Origin: Nitrospirae bacterium YQR-1
GTDB lineage: Bacteria > Nitrospirota > Thermodesulfovibrionia > Thermodesulfovibrionales > Magnetobacteriaceae
DNA length: 64,000 nt
NCBI GenBank assembly: GCA_039908095.1
Contig: JAMOBJ010000007.1
Location: 37,246-101,245, forward strand
Reading direction: 5' to 3'
Part shown: positions 34,133 to 44,842 of the stretch, piece by piece
Numbering within the stretch: position 1 is the first letter of the stretch
How the letters are laid out: each line of letters opens with the position of its first letter
The notes under the pieces: model-generated
The model's database searches: none
What the model saw: only the letters and a program-made list of their open reading frames with translations
What the model was told of the DNA's origin: nothing
Program-made: the position numbers and the translations under genes

Positions 34133-35922
34133 TTGCCTACCCTCATAACGGCAAGGAACGCCTCCTGGGGTATTTCTACCTTGCCGAATTGTTTCATTCT
34201 TTTTTTGCCCTCCTTTTGTTTTTCAAGAAGTTTTCTCTTTCTCGTTATATCCCCGCCGTAGCACTTGGCAATTACGTCTTTCCTTAGGGCCTTAACCGAC
34301 TCACGGGCTATTATCTTTCTGCCTATGGCCGCCTGTATCGCCACCTCATACATCTGTCTTGGAATCACTTCTCTGAGGTTTTCCACTATCTGTCTCCCCT
34401 TATAGTATGACTTTTCCCTGTGAACTATCGTTGACAGGGCATCCAGAGGACTACCATTTATTAAAATATCGAGCTTTACCAAATCAGATTCCTTAAAGCC
34501 CGTAAAGTCATAATCCATTGAAGCATACCCCTTGGATATAGATTTAAGTTTATCATAAAAATCCCAGAGAATTTCATTCATAGGAAGCTCATATGCTACT
34601 TTTACCCTGTCCTTACCGTAAAAAGTAAACTCCTTCTGTATTCCCCGTTTTTCCCGGCACAAATCCAACACGTTGCCGACAAAACGTTCCGGAACAAATA
34701 TGGTTGCAAGGATGTAGGGCTCCTCAAGTTTATCATAGTTCTCAGGCAGCAGTGTTGGGTTATCCACAAACACAACCGTGTCGCCTTTGAGAGTTATCCT
34801 GTAGATAACAGTTGGAGATGTGTTTATTAAAGAGAGATTAAATTCCCTCTCCAGCCGTTCCTTTATTATATCCATGTGCAGGAGACCGAGGAAGCCGCAC
34901 CTGAAGCCAAAGCCAAGGGCGGTTGAGGTCTCAGGCTCAAAGGAAAACGATGCGTCATTAAGCCGGAGCTTAAAAAGAGCGTCTCTGAGAAATTCGTAGT
35001 CGTTTGTCTCTGTAGGGTAAATCCCGCAAAACACCATGGGTTTTACTTCCTTGTAGCCCGGCAAAGGTTCTTTTGCAGGGTTAAGGGCATTGGTTATCGT
35101 ATCGCCCATTTTGGCATCCTCAACATTTCTGATAGCGGCTGAGATAAATCCAACCTCCCCGCAACTCAGTACATCCATCAACTGAGGCCTTGGGGTAAAC
35201 ACTCCGACGTCGGTTATCTCATAGGTCTTACCCGTTGACATCATTGACATTACCATGCCCGGCCTTATTGAGCCGTCAAACACCCTTACCAGCACAATCA
35301 CGCCCTTGTAGTTGTCAAACCATGAATCAAAAATCAGCGCCCTCAGCGGTGCTGTCTCATTCCCCCCGGGAGCGGGAACCTTACGCACTATAGCCTCAAG
35401 GATTTTATCCACACCAATGCCGCTTTTAGCCGAACACTGTATAGCCTCCGCACAGTCCAGCCCGATTATATCCTCTATCTGCTGAATGATTCTGTCCGGT
35501 TCAGCCTGCGGAAGATCTATCTTGTTAATAACCGGAATAATCTCCAGGTTATGTTCAAGGGCAAGGTAGGTATTGGCAAGGGTTTGTGCCTCAACCCCCT
35601 GGGTGGAGTCCACCACAAGGATAGCTCCCTCACATGAGGCAAGGCTTCTTGATACCTCGTATGAAAAGTCCACATGCCCGGGCGTATCTATAAGGTTAAG
35701 CACATACGGTGTGCCGTCTGTCCCCTCATACGTAAGCCTTACAGCATGTGCCTTAATGGTAATGCCGCGTTCCTTTTCAAGGTCCATGGAATCCAGCACC
35801 TGCTTTGTTATATCCTTTTTAGCCAGTGCCCCGGTTAGTTCCAGAAACCTGTCGGCAAGTGTTGACTTGCCATGGTCTATATGGGCGATTATGGAAAAAT
35901 TCCTTATATTTTTTTTTGCCAT
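34129..35922 (-). CDS. lepA: Elongation factor 4
   Basis: A 597-residue translational GTPase (LepA/EF4) that acts on stalled or mispositioned ribosomes. The G motifs [30 protein letters not shown] and NKIDLPQA are visible. The LepA-specific C-terminal domain (about 490-597; [22 protein letters not shown], then [16 protein letters not shown]) confirms it against EF-G. It heads the nine-gene operon running to purB. Confidence 0.98.
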   Translation of the reverse strand: MAKKNIRNFSIIAHIDHGKSTLADRFLELTGALAKKDITKQVLDSMDLEKERGITIKAHAVRLTYEGTDGTPYVLNLIDTPGHVDFSYEVSRSLASCEGAILVVDSTQGVEAQTLANTYLALEHNLEIIPVINKIDLPQAEPDRIIQQIEDIIGLDCAEAIQCSAKSGIGVDKILEAIVRKVPAPGGNETAPLRALIFDSWFDNYKGVIVLVRVFDGSIRPGMVMSMMSTGKTYEITDVGVFTPRPQLMDVLSCGEVGFISAAIRNVEDAKMGDTITNALNPAKEPLPGYKEVKPMVFCGIYPTETNDYEFLRDALFKLRLNDASFSFEPETSTALGFGFRCGFLGLLHMDIIKERLEREFNLSLINTSPTVIYRITLKGDTVVFVDNPTLLPENYDKLEEPYILATIFVPERFVGNVLDLCREKRGIQKEFTFYGKDRVKVAYELPMNEILWDFYDKLKSISKGYASMDYDFTGFKESDLVKLDILINGSPLDALSTIVHREKSYYKGRQIVENLREVIPRQMYEVAIQAAIGRKIIARESVKALRKDVIAKCYGGDITRKRKLLEKQKEGKKRMKQFGKVEIPQEAFLAVMRVGK

Positions 35923-36030
35923 TAACTTTTTACAGGCTCCACAATTTGGTATCTCCTGAGAAACTCTCCCTGGTGTTTGTTTTTAAAGGATAATTTATTT
36001 CACCGCACACATGGTAATATGCATTTCTTT

Positions 36031-36120
36031 CCCTCTTCCCTTGACGGGAGGGGGTGGGGGAGGGTGATTATAAGAAATCATACTCCTTCCCTATCCCTCT
36101 TCAGCAAGGGGATAGGGAAC
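36031..36120. repeat. GC-rich dispersed repeat (TTGACGGGAGGGG type), copy 1
   Basis: CCCTTGACGGGAGGGGGTGGGGGAGGG followed by a CCTTCCCTATCCC...AGCAAGGGGATAGGG hairpin-forming part. A second copy is at 53397-53482. It lies in the 380-nt gap between lepA and the ROK gene; no gene is seen in that gap. Confidence 0.6.
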
Positions 36121-36302
36121 CCATTCTTTTTTCCCTTTCCGAGGTGACATAGTGTCCTGTCTTCGCTGCAATGACAATATAGCGCATATTCCATACCAAA
36201 AATATCTCTCCAAAAACACGCCAATCCCCTTGCAGGGATTAATAGTTCGCAAGTAAAAGTACAGTTCATTATTATACACGAAAATATACAAAATATGCTT
36301 TT

Positions 36303-37232
36303 TTAACCTTCCCTGCAATAAGTGGTGTAACACATATGCGGAAGTGCCGCCGCTCCGACCAGCCCGGCATCTCCACCCAAACCCGACGGAATTATTCTTG
36401 TTTTATCATAAAGCTCTCTAAACGCTCTTGTTGATGCAGCCTCTATTGCTTCCGCCACATATATATCCCATGCACCGGTAAGCCCTCCGGAGAGAATCAC
36501 GGCCCCGGGGCTAAAGAGATTTATAAAATTCCCTATGCCTATGCCCAGGTACCGGCCGGCTCTTTTCAGTATCTCCCTTGCAAAGGCATCCCCTGATTTA
36601 GCATAACAGTATATATCTTTAGGCTTGATATTTTGGAGTTCTTTTTTCATGGCTGTCTCTCTGCCCTCTGAAATGCCCTCTGAAAGAAAAGCCATCATGG
36701 CACGGGAGGAGGCGTATGCCTCAAGGCAGCCGGTGCCGCCGCAAAAACATCTGCGTCCGTTTGACTCCACCGTAATGTGCCCAACCTCTGAGGCTATATC
36801 CAGAAGGGAGCGCTTGTATATTATACCGCCGCCTATACCTGTCCCTAATGTTAACAAAACAAAGGACTCAACGTTCTGCCCGGCTCCGGATATACTCTCG
36901 CCAAGGGCTGCCATGCTTGCATCGTTGCCCAGAGCGGCCTTAAGTCCTGTTTCCCGCTCTATCTCGGCAACAATTCCAATTCCCTCCAGAGAGGGAAGAT
37001 TTGGTGAGTGTTTTATTAGTCCGTTTTCCTTATCTATCACACCGGCAACTGCAAGTCCTATACCTGAGACCTCCGGCGTCATAATGCTTTTTATCGAATC
37101 CGTCAAGTTTTTCAGCACATCACCTGTTGAGGAAATCTTTATCCTTTCCAATATCTCGCCCTTTTTTGAAACCAGGGCAACCCTTAGGTTTGTGCCCCCA
37201 AGGTCAACACCTATTGAATATTTCTCCGGCAT
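36303..37232 (-). CDS. ROK-family sugar kinase (glucokinase-like)
   Basis: A 309-residue ROK protein without a DNA-binding domain, so probably a kinase and not a repressor. SIGVDLGGTNLRVALV is the ATP phosphate-1 motif. GNDASMAALGE contains the catalytic Asp, and LGTGIGGGIIY is present. The zinc motif EVGHITVESNGRRCFCGGTGCLEAYAS is the ROK signature with ExGH sugar-binding residues. Glucose is the commonest substrate, but N-acetylmannosamine or fructose are possible. It is monocistronic and divergent from the membrane-TPR gene array. Confidence 0.88.
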   Translation of the reverse strand: MPEKYSIGVDLGGTNLRVALVSKKGEILERIKISSTGDVLKNLTDSIKSIMTPEVSGIGLAVAGVIDKENGLIKHSPNLPSLEGIGIVAEIERETGLKAALGNDASMAALGESISGAGQNVESFVLLTLGTGIGGGIIYKRSLLDIASEVGHITVESNGRRCFCGGTGCLEAYASSRAMMAFLSEGISEGRETAMKKELQNIKPKDIYCYAKSGDAFAREILKRAGRYLGIGIGNFINLFSPGAVILSGGLTGAWDIYVAEAIEAASTRAFRELYDKTRIIPSGLGGDAGLVGAAALPHMCYTTYCREG

Positions 37233-37390
37233 CTTTTTTACAAATTCCCCTTTTTTAGTTTTTTTTCAACTCAGGTTTTTATATGCCTTTTCCTAAGCCT
37301 GTTATTATACATAATTTGTGTCTTTATTAATAATGGATTTTTTAATTTTATTTAATTTATGATAATAGCCTCTGGTATTTATCTGCCGTA

Positions 37391-39145
37391 GTGTGTAAAA
37401 TGATGATGAAAAACACAAAAATTAAAGGTCTGCCGGGGAATTATGGCTTTACTCCTGTGGATATTGCCGTTGCCGTCATTACGCTTACAACCATTTTTGT
37501 TTATTATCCTGTAGGCAGGTTTGATTTTGTCCTCTATGACGACCAAAAGTTTGTTACGGAGAACATCAACCTCAGGTATGGATTTACTTTATCAAATGTG
37601 CTTTGGGCCTTTCATACTGTTAGTATGGACAATTGGCAGCCCCTCACAGTGCTTTCACACATGTTTGATGTTACGGTGTTTGGCCTTAATCCGGGATGGC
37701 ACCATCTAATGAGCCTCCTGCTGCACATTATAGCCTCCTGTGCGTTATTTTTCACCTTTCACCTGGCCACACAAAACGTGGTAAGGAGCACCGCTGTCGC
37801 CCTTGTGTTTGCAATACACCCCATGCATATTGAGTCGGTAGCGTGGATTGCCGAACGAAAAGATGTAATGTGCGCCCTTTTTTGGTTTCTTACGCTTTAC
37901 TCATACACAAAGTATGTTAAAAATCCTGCAATTATGACATACACGTTTTTTTTTATCTGCTGCCTATGTACTTATTTGTCAAAGCCTATGGCTGTCACTT
38001 TACCTGTAACTCTGTTACTTTTTGACCTATGGCCCCTCAAAAGGATAGATTTAGCCCAAAAGCATACACCTGGTCGGTTTATTCGCCTTCTGGTTGAAAA
38101 AATCCCGGTTTTTATCCTTACAGCCCTTATGTCAATAGTAACACTCAGTAACCAGAAAAAAATCGGTGCCTATATTTCCTTTGATTCTATACCGCTTACT
38201 AAGAGGGTGTTAAATGCCGTGATGTCTTATTGGCTTTATTTGAAAAAATTCTTTTTCCCTGCCGATATGGCCTGCTTTTATCCATTTATTCCGGATACCA
38301 CCCTTTGGCAATACGCTCCGGCGGCCTTGAGTCTGTTTGTAGTAACTGCGTTTATGGTTGTAAAAGCCAAAAAGTTCCCCTGCTTTTTTAGCGGCTGGTT
38401 GTGGTATCTGGTAACGCTGCTTCCGGTTATAGGCATTATACAGGTGGGGCTTCAGTCCATGGCCGACAGATACACGTATATTCCATATGTGGGACTTTCA
38501 GTCATTTGTGTAAACGTTGCCGCCGATTATTTTAAAAAGCCTCTACAAAAAAAGATTCTCACCGCTGTGTCGGTAACAGTTATTGTTGTCTTTATTTTTA
38601 TTTCCAAAACACAACTTAAATATTGGGAAAACACCGTGACACTCTCTAAACACGCCACAGAGGTTACACACAATAACCACATAGCCTACAGTTTACTTGG
38701 CACAGGATTGCTCCAAAGAGGGAAAACAAATGAGGCAATAGAAAACTTTAAAAAATCCCTGGAGATAAATCCAAAATACCACGAGGCGTGGTCAAACCTA
38801 GCTCACGCCTATGATGCAGCAGGTGATTATAAAAAAGCTGTTGAATGCTACCAAAAAGCTATTGACTATAACCCTTTGTCCTTGTCAGCATATACAGACA
38901 TGGCAACAGTTTACTTAAAGCAAAATGAGATTTCACAGGCTTCCGAGTTATTTGCCTATGCACTTAAAACAAACAATAACGACTTTATTGCCTTAAATGG
39001 AATGGCTGTTGTTCTTGCAAAACAAGGAAAATACGATGAGGCCGCCGATTTTTTCCACAAGGCTCTGAAGGTAAACCCATTCTATGCTGAGGCTAAAGAG
39101 AATATGGCTGTTTTAGAGAAAATCACATCTGAAAAAAAACATTAA
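37391..39145 (+). CDS. TMTC-like multi-spanning TPR protein 1
   Basis: A 584-residue protein: about ten membrane helices (residues about 25-415), then four C-terminal TPR units (about 430-575). The membrane part has the features of TMTC-type GT-C glycosyltransferases: an acidic first loop (DFVLYDDQKFVTEN), WQPLTVLSHMFDVTVFGLNPGWHH, HPMHIESVAWIAERKDV, YLSKPMAVTLPVTLLLFDLWP and MADRYTYIPYVG. In eukaryotes such proteins O-mannosylate secreted proteins; a similar role here is inference. The start could be GTG 37391 or one of the ATGs at 37400-37406. It is the first of four tandem paralogues. Confidence 0.8.
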   Translation: MCKMMMKNTKIKGLPGNYGFTPVDIAVAVITLTTIFVYYPVGRFDFVLYDDQKFVTENINLRYGFTLSNVLWAFHTVSMDNWQPLTVLSHMFDVTVFGLNPGWHHLMSLLLHIIASCALFFTFHLATQNVVRSTAVALVFAIHPMHIESVAWIAERKDVMCALFWFLTLYSYTKYVKNPAIMTYTFFFICCLCTYLSKPMAVTLPVTLLLFDLWPLKRIDLAQKHTPGRFIRLLVEKIPVFILTALMSIVTLSNQKKIGAYISFDSIPLTKRVLNAVMSYWLYLKKFFFPADMACFYPFIPDTTLWQYAPAALSLFVVTAFMVVKAKKFPCFFSGWLWYLVTLLPVIGIIQVGLQSMADRYTYIPYVGLSVICVNVAADYFKKPLQKKILTAVSVTVIVVFIFISKTQLKYWENTVTLSKHATEVTHNNHIAYSLLGTGLLQRGKTNEAIENFKKSLEINPKYHEAWSNLAHAYDAAGDYKKAVECYQKAIDYNPLSLSAYTDMATVYLKQNEISQASELFAYALKTNNNDFIALNGMAVVLAKQGKYDEAADFFHKALKVNPFYAEAKENMAVLEKITSEKKH

Positions 39146-39181
39146 ATGGAAAACAGAGGTTAGAGTATAATATAACCAAAG

Positions 39182-40819
39182 ATGGATGATACCTGTACCT
39201 ATAACCCCAAGCCGGAGTGGATAAACGTATTTACATATGCCGTTTTAATTGTAGCTTTAACCCTCAGCGTGTTTTGGAACACAAAGAACGCCCAATTCCT
39301 TATTTATGATGATAACCGCTACGTTACCGGCAACCCATATGTACAAATGGGTATTACAAAGGAGAGCATCCTGTGGGCATTTACAACAGATAACGACGGC
39401 AACTGGTTTCCCCTTACATGGCTGACGCATCTGGTTGATTTTGAAATTTATGGTTTACGCCCTGCCGGACATCACATAACCAACCTTGTAATACACACTG
39501 TTAATTCCCTGCTGGTTTTCATGCTTTTTACCGTACTACTTAAAAGAACACTGCAGGGGGCCGTAATCGGAGCGCTTTTTGCCATTCATCCCATGCATGT
39601 TGAGTCGGTGGCATGGGTGTCGGAAAGAAAAGACGTGCTGTGTGCTTTTTGGTTTTTTACAACCCTGCTGTGTTATGTATCCTGGGTACGCACAAGAGGC
39701 ATTTTCCGGTATATGCTGACCGTGGTTTCTTTTGCCTTTGCACTTATGTCTAAACCAATGGCCGTAACCATTCCAGTTGTACTGCTGTTTTTTGATTTTT
39801 GGCCACATGGCAGATTAACAAATGCACCTTCTGCGGAGACTGTAAAAAGGCTGCTACGGTTGACAATGGAGAAAATCCCGTTTATCATACTCTCCGCCGC
39901 CTCTTGTGTCATAACAGTGTATGTACAGAAAACCGGCGGTCACTTAATGTCCTCGCAACGTTTCCTGCTGCCTTTGAGGGTTGAAAACGCAGTGTTGTCA
40001 TATGTCAAATATTTATATTTTGCGGTTTGGCCAACCGGTCTTTCCAATTTTTATCCTATGCCGGAGAGCATCCCACTGCCCTCCGCCGTCATCTCAGCTT
40101 TTATAATTGTTGGTATAACCACGGTGGCTTTGCTGAAAGCAAAAACTAAACCGTGGTTTATATTTGGCTGGCTTTGGTTTTTTGTAACCCTGCTGCCGGT
40201 AATCGGCCTTATTCAGGTGGAACTTCAGGCCATGGCTAACAGATATACGTACATTCCATACATCGGGCTTTTTGTCATAGCCGTTGTTTGCGTGTTTGAA
40301 ATAACAGAAGGGTTTCCTAAATTGAAATTACCACTTAGCATATTGGCCGCACTAAGTATCCTGTTGCTGTCTTACGCTGCCCGTATTGAGGTCTCATACT
40401 GGACGGACAGTCTCAGTCTAACATACCGTGCCATAGAGGTTAACTCCAAAAACTACATGGCTTACTATAACCTTGGATACATAAAAGCCTCTGAGGGAAA
40501 GCACGAGGAGGCACTCATAAGTTATAAGAAGGCTGTTGTCCTTAAACCCGATTTCGGCAAACCATACATAAATGCCGGATATGAGCTTCTGGCTTTGCAA
40601 AGAATTGATGAGGCCGTCCGGTATTTTAAAAAATCCATACCTGTGGCAGGCCCTAATATTTCCCGCGCATTTAACGGCCTTGGTATTGCCCTGTTAGAAG
40701 ATGGTAAAATAGCGGAAGCTCATGATGCGTTTCAAAGCGCACTAAAGCATGACCCGGGTATGCAGGAGGCTCAGATAAATCTGGATACTGTAAATGAAAT
40801 GATGGGAAGGATAAAGTAA
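39182..40819 (+). CDS. TMTC-like multi-spanning TPR protein 2
   Basis: A 545-residue paralogue of the preceding gene with the same plan: acidic loop LIYDDNRYVTGN, NWFPLTWLTHLVDFEIYGL, HPMHVESVAWVSERKDVLC, MSKPMAVTIPVVLLFFDFWP and MANRYTYIPYIG. About three TPR units follow (about 420-535; YNLGYIKASEGKHEEALISY). The TPRs are the most diverged part, which fits different partner recognition with a shared membrane core. It lies 36 nt after gene 1 and abuts gene 3 without spacing. Confidence 0.8.
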   Translation: MDDTCTYNPKPEWINVFTYAVLIVALTLSVFWNTKNAQFLIYDDNRYVTGNPYVQMGITKESILWAFTTDNDGNWFPLTWLTHLVDFEIYGLRPAGHHITNLVIHTVNSLLVFMLFTVLLKRTLQGAVIGALFAIHPMHVESVAWVSERKDVLCAFWFFTTLLCYVSWVRTRGIFRYMLTVVSFAFALMSKPMAVTIPVVLLFFDFWPHGRLTNAPSAETVKRLLRLTMEKIPFIILSAASCVITVYVQKTGGHLMSSQRFLLPLRVENAVLSYVKYLYFAVWPTGLSNFYPMPESIPLPSAVISAFIIVGITTVALLKAKTKPWFIFGWLWFFVTLLPVIGLIQVELQAMANRYTYIPYIGLFVIAVVCVFEITEGFPKLKLPLSILAALSILLLSYAARIEVSYWTDSLSLTYRAIEVNSKNYMAYYNLGYIKASEGKHEEALISYKKAVVLKPDFGKPYINAGYELLALQRIDEAVRYFKKSIPVAGPNISRAFNGLGIALLEDGKIAEAHDAFQSALKHDPGMQEAQINLDTVNEMMGRIK

Positions 40820-42445
40820 TTGTCAGACATGAAAAAAGACATTTATATTAAAATTGCCATCTGCATTTCCCTCATAACAGTTATTTCTTTCATCTACTCA
40901 GATACGGCTCATTTTGGTTTTGTTGACTACGATGATAATCTCTACGTGAGCCAAAACCGTAATGTTCTTTCCGGTTTAAATGTGCAGTCGTTGAAGTGGG
41001 CCTCACTTGCCGTAGTGGACAGCAACTGGCTTCCCCTTACGCTTATAACACACATGATGGATGTGTCTCTCTATGGCAACAACATCGGGGGCCATCACAT
41101 TACTAATGTGGTACTACACTGTGCCAACTCAGTGCTTCTTTTTATAATCCTGTGGCTCATGCTTGAAAACTTACCGGCCGGTGCCTTTTGTGCAGCCGTA
41201 TTTGCCGTCCATCCCACCCATGTAGAGTCTGTTGCATGGATTTCTGAAAGAAAGGACGTCCTCAGCGCTTTTTTCTGGATGCTTACAGTGCTGATGTACG
41301 TTTTATATGTTAAAAGGCCACATATAAAGAGGTATCTTCCCGCCCTGCTTTTTTTCATCCTGTCACTTATGTCAAAACCAATGGCTGTCACGCTGCCTTT
41401 TGTGCTTCTACTGTTTGATTTCTGGCCGCTAAGAAGGTTTACTTTCACAAATGCAACCCTTGAGAGTAAATCAACAACGTGGCTGATTGCCGAGAAAATC
41501 CCTTTTTTAATTTTTTCGGCTTTTTCCAGCATCATCACCTACAGGATTCAGATTGGTTTTGACGGGGAGGAGCAATTTGAGGCTATCCCGTTGGTTTTAA
41601 GGCTTAAAAATGCTGTTGTTGCCTATGTGAAGTATATGTACATGATGGTCTGGCCACAAGGACTCTCACCTCTGTATCCGCTTGAGAAAAACATCCCGAT
41701 TAGCTGGTTTTTGGTATCGGCGGTAGTTATTGTCCTTATAACCATAATTTCTATAAGGTATATAAGGAGAGCTCCGTGGCTTTTGACAGGTTGGTTGTTT
41801 TATCTGGGCACGCTATTTCCGGTGGCAGGTGCGGTTCAGATTGGCCTACACAGCATGGCTGACAGATACACCTATATTCCATCAATCGGCCTGTTTCTTA
41901 TTGTCTCCATGTTGCTTCCTAAACCCAAAACAGTTAAACAAACGGGTTCACTTTTTTTAATATTGGCCATCGTTGTGGTTGTCTTTACGGTGGTCTCCAA
42001 AAAACAGGTCAATTACTGGCGGGATAATTTTACTCTTTTTGGACGTGCCTCACAGGTAACTAAAAACAATTTTGTTGCACTTTATAACCTGGGCACGGCT
42101 TATGCCATAAGGGGAAATCTTACTCTTTCAGAGCAGTACCTTAGTGAAGCAATAAGAATAAACCCTGACTACCTTGAGTCCTATATAAACCTTGCCTTTG
42201 TGCTGCTTAACCAAAACCGTACCGGTGATGCTATGTATGTTTATAAGGAAGCGATAAAACGCAATCCTATGCTTTACACGGCCTATAACGGCCTGGGAAT
42301 GCTTTACAAGGCGCAGGGTAAACTGCAGGATGCAAAGAGATGCTTTACGATGGCTCTTAACCTAAACCCTTATTTCAGAACTGCCCGTGAAAGTCTTGCT
42401 GAGATTGAAAGCCAACTCAAATGGAAAGAAAATGTCCGTCCATGA
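40820..42445 (+). CDS. TMTC-like multi-spanning TPR protein 3
   Basis: A 541-residue paralogue. It has the acidic loop FVDYDDNLYVSQN, NWLPLTLITHMMDVSLYG, HPTHVESVAWISERKDVLS, MSKPMAVTLPFVLLLFDFWP and MADRYTYIPSIG. Three TPRs follow (YNLGTAYAIRGNLTLSEQYL onward). The start is either the TTG at 40820, directly after the stop of gene 2 with GAAGGA 9 nt upstream, or the ATG at 40829. It overlaps the start of gene 4, so all four are translated as one unit. Confidence 0.8.
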   Translation: MSDMKKDIYIKIAICISLITVISFIYSDTAHFGFVDYDDNLYVSQNRNVLSGLNVQSLKWASLAVVDSNWLPLTLITHMMDVSLYGNNIGGHHITNVVLHCANSVLLFIILWLMLENLPAGAFCAAVFAVHPTHVESVAWISERKDVLSAFFWMLTVLMYVLYVKRPHIKRYLPALLFFILSLMSKPMAVTLPFVLLLFDFWPLRRFTFTNATLESKSTTWLIAEKIPFLIFSAFSSIITYRIQIGFDGEEQFEAIPLVLRLKNAVVAYVKYMYMMVWPQGLSPLYPLEKNIPISWFLVSAVVIVLITIISIRYIRRAPWLLTGWLFYLGTLFPVAGAVQIGLHSMADRYTYIPSIGLFLIVSMLLPKPKTVKQTGSLFLILAIVVVVFTVVSKKQVNYWRDNFTLFGRASQVTKNNFVALYNLGTAYAIRGNLTLSEQYLSEAIRINPDYLESYINLAFVLLNQNRTGDAMYVYKEAIKRNPMLYTAYNGLGMLYKAQGKLQDAKRCFTMALNLNPYFRTARESLAEIESQLKWKENVRP

Positions 42446-44066
42446 GGTGACACAGGCCGGCATGACCGGTAAACTCCGGCAGGTTCCGTTAAAAACATCG
42501 GATGCAATAGTATTACTTATTATAGCTCTGACACTTTTTATATACATTCAGGTAAAAGATTTCAAGTTTATTGATTATGATGACCCCAAATATGTGGCCG
42601 GTAATTACCATGTAATAAAGGGGTTAAGTCTTGAAAACATAAAATGGGCGTTTACATCCATAGTGGACAGCAACTGGCTTCCCCTTACTCTGATAACACA
42701 TATGATTGATGTAGAGGTGTATGGGCTAAAACCGGGAGGCCATCATTTTACAAATCTGATTCTGCACACACTAAACTCAGTTTTGTTGTTTATCTTGTTT
42801 GAGAGACTGCTCGTATCAAAATGGACGGCGGCATTTGTAGCTTTGATGTTTGCAGTTCATCCGATGCACGTTGAGTCTGTTGCATGGATAGCCGAACGTA
42901 AGGACGTTCTTTGCGGGTTTTTTTGGATGCTGACAATGCTCTCTTATGTGCAATATGTCCAAAAACGGAAGGCATGGCTGCTCATTTTCACAGCATTTCT
43001 CTACATGTCGGCTCTTATGTCTAAACCCATGGCGGTAACGCTTCCTTTTGTACTGCTTCTAATGGATTATTGGCCTCTTAAGAGATTTCAGCTAAACTCA
43101 GGGTTTAAACAACTGTTACTGTTAATTATGGAGAAAATTCCAATGTTTGCCCTGAGTGTTGTTTCCTCTGCTGTCACCTTTTATGCCCAGAAAGCCGGCG
43201 GCTCTGTTGCGAAGCTGGAGTATCTGCCTCTGAGTGAACGTTTTAAAAATGCCTTTGCCGCCTATATAACATACATAATAAAAATGATATTTCCAACCGC
43301 AATGGCAGCCATATATACAATAGAAAACCCGTTTCCAGTGGTAAAGGCTTTGGCATCCTTGCTATGCCTGATAATATTTACGGTATTAGCAGTAATTTAT
43401 GTAAAAAAGCAGCCGTCATTTTTTACCGGCTGGTTTTGGTTTATGACAACTCTTGTGCCTGTGATAGGCATAGTGCAGGTGGGGTCACAGGCGATGGCGG
43501 ACAGATATACCTATATTCCCTATGTGGGACTCTTTATTGCTATAGCTATGGCAGTGCCGAAAAAACCTTCAAATAAAATTTACACGGCAGCCGTTGCAAT
43601 TATATTTGCAGGGGTAACCATGTTTTTTATGCTCACTGCGCACAGACAGGTAAGTTTCTGGGCAAGTGATGTTAGACTCTTTGAACATGCACTATCGGTG
43701 ACAAGGAATAACTACATAGCTATGAGCCACCTTGGTGCAGCCTACACGACAAAAGGAAGATATGAAGAGGCTGAAATAATGCTGACAAAGTCAATCATCA
43801 CACAAAGGAATTACCCGCCTGCATATATTAATTTGGGAAATACATTAGTGCGCATGGGAAGATTGGATGAGGCGGCAGCTAATTACCAGATTGCGGATAG
43901 TTTAAAGCCTGGCTCCCCCTATGTTTATAACGGCATGGGTGTGGTGATGATGCTCAAGGGAGACACGGCGGGTGCTGAGATGTATTTTAGGAAAGCACTT
44001 TCTGCCGATCCGTTTTACCTCTCTGCCATCAATAATCTAAAAAGGCTTTATGGAAACCAAAAGTGA
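42432..44066 (+). CDS. TMTC-like multi-spanning TPR protein 4
   Basis: A roughly 544-residue paralogue. It has FIDYDDPKYVAGN, NWLPLTLITHMIDVEVYGLK, HPMHVESVAWIAERKDVLC, MSKPMAVTLPFVLLLMDYWP and MADRYTYIPYVG, then three TPRs ending at LKRLYGNQK. The ATG at 42432 (MSVHEVTQ) is preferred; it overlaps gene 3 by 14 nt. An upstream in-frame ATG at 42387 would give a longer overlap and no better ribosome site. It is closest in its core motifs to gene 3, suggesting a recent duplication. Confidence 0.8.
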   Translation: MSVHEVTQAGMTGKLRQVPLKTSDAIVLLIIALTLFIYIQVKDFKFIDYDDPKYVAGNYHVIKGLSLENIKWAFTSIVDSNWLPLTLITHMIDVEVYGLKPGGHHFTNLILHTLNSVLLFILFERLLVSKWTAAFVALMFAVHPMHVESVAWIAERKDVLCGFFWMLTMLSYVQYVQKRKAWLLIFTAFLYMSALMSKPMAVTLPFVLLLMDYWPLKRFQLNSGFKQLLLLIMEKIPMFALSVVSSAVTFYAQKAGGSVAKLEYLPLSERFKNAFAAYITYIIKMIFPTAMAAIYTIENPFPVVKALASLLCLIIFTVLAVIYVKKQPSFFTGWFWFMTTLVPVIGIVQVGSQAMADRYTYIPYVGLFIAIAMAVPKKPSNKIYTAAVAIIFAGVTMFFMLTAHRQVSFWASDVRLFEHALSVTRNNYIAMSHLGAAYTTKGRYEEAEIMLTKSIITQRNYPPAYINLGNTLVRMGRLDEAAANYQIADSLKPGSPYVYNGMGVVMMLKGDTAGAEMYFRKALSADPFYLSAINNLKRLYGNQK

Positions 44067-44174
44067 ATGAATACAGAGTAATTTACTGCAATAAATTATT
44101 TCTTTTAAACAGCGAAATGAATACAGATAAAAAAATAGGTAAATGGCCGGAATTAAAACTTGTTGCAGAGGTCA

Positions 44175-44840
44175 ATGCCGGGTTTTAAAGGCCATCTGAC
44201 ATTTGGCTTGATTACAGGGGCGGCTCTTTCAATTACTGCTGTGTCTGTGTCAGACGTTAAGCATTCTTTAGTACTTCCAATTATATTGAGCACAACTGCC
44301 GGCGCTGTGATTGCTGATTTCGATTCCGAATCCTCTGTCCCATTTCACGTTGCATCTTCAATCTTTTCAATACTAACAGGAATCATTGTGTTTTTTTACT
44401 TCAAAAAAAAAGTGTCCGGCATTGAGGAGCTTCTGATATGGGCTGTAGGGCCTGCTGCCACCGCAAAGTTTATACTCTGTCCTGTCATCAAAAAAACTCT
44501 GACTACCCACAGGGGTATGTGGCATTCAATACCGGCAGCCGTAATTGCCTCTTTAGCGGCGTTTCTTCTGTTACAACGTGTCAGCATTGAAATGAACGAA
44601 AGATTTTATATTGCGCTGTCACTAGGCGCCGGCTACATAAGCCACCTTGTCCTTGATGAGGGAAAGTCGCTTGTCCACTTTAAATTCCTTATTTTCTGGT
44701 CACCCAAAAAGTCAGCCGGCTCGGCATTAAAGCTCTTTGGGCACTCTAAGATAACCACCCTGTTTGTGTATACAGTGTTGCTTTACCTTGCATGGTGTTC
44801 GTACCCTTTTCTGATGAAATGTCATATTGTCTTATTATAA
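44175..44840 (+). CDS. DUF457-type membrane-bound metal hydrolase
   Basis: A roughly 221-residue inner-membrane protein of the DUF457 / YdjM group ('LexA-binding, inner membrane-associated putative hydrolase'). FKGHLTFGLITGAA at the N-terminus, GAVIADFDSESS, THRGMWHSIPAA and GYISHLVLDEGKSLVHF supply the conserved His and Asp residues of the family. About six helices are predicted. The ATG at 44175 with GAGG upstream is preferred over the TTG at 44160. The substrate is unknown. Confidence 0.8.
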   Translation: MPGFKGHLTFGLITGAALSITAVSVSDVKHSLVLPIILSTTAGAVIADFDSESSVPFHVASSIFSILTGIIVFFYFKKKVSGIEELLIWAVGPAATAKFILCPVIKKTLTTHRGMWHSIPAAVIASLAAFLLLQRVSIEMNERFYIALSLGAGYISHLVLDEGKSLVHFKFLIFWSPKKSAGSALKLFGHSKITTLFVYTVLLYLAWCSYPFLMKCHIVLL

Positions 44841-44842
44841 CC

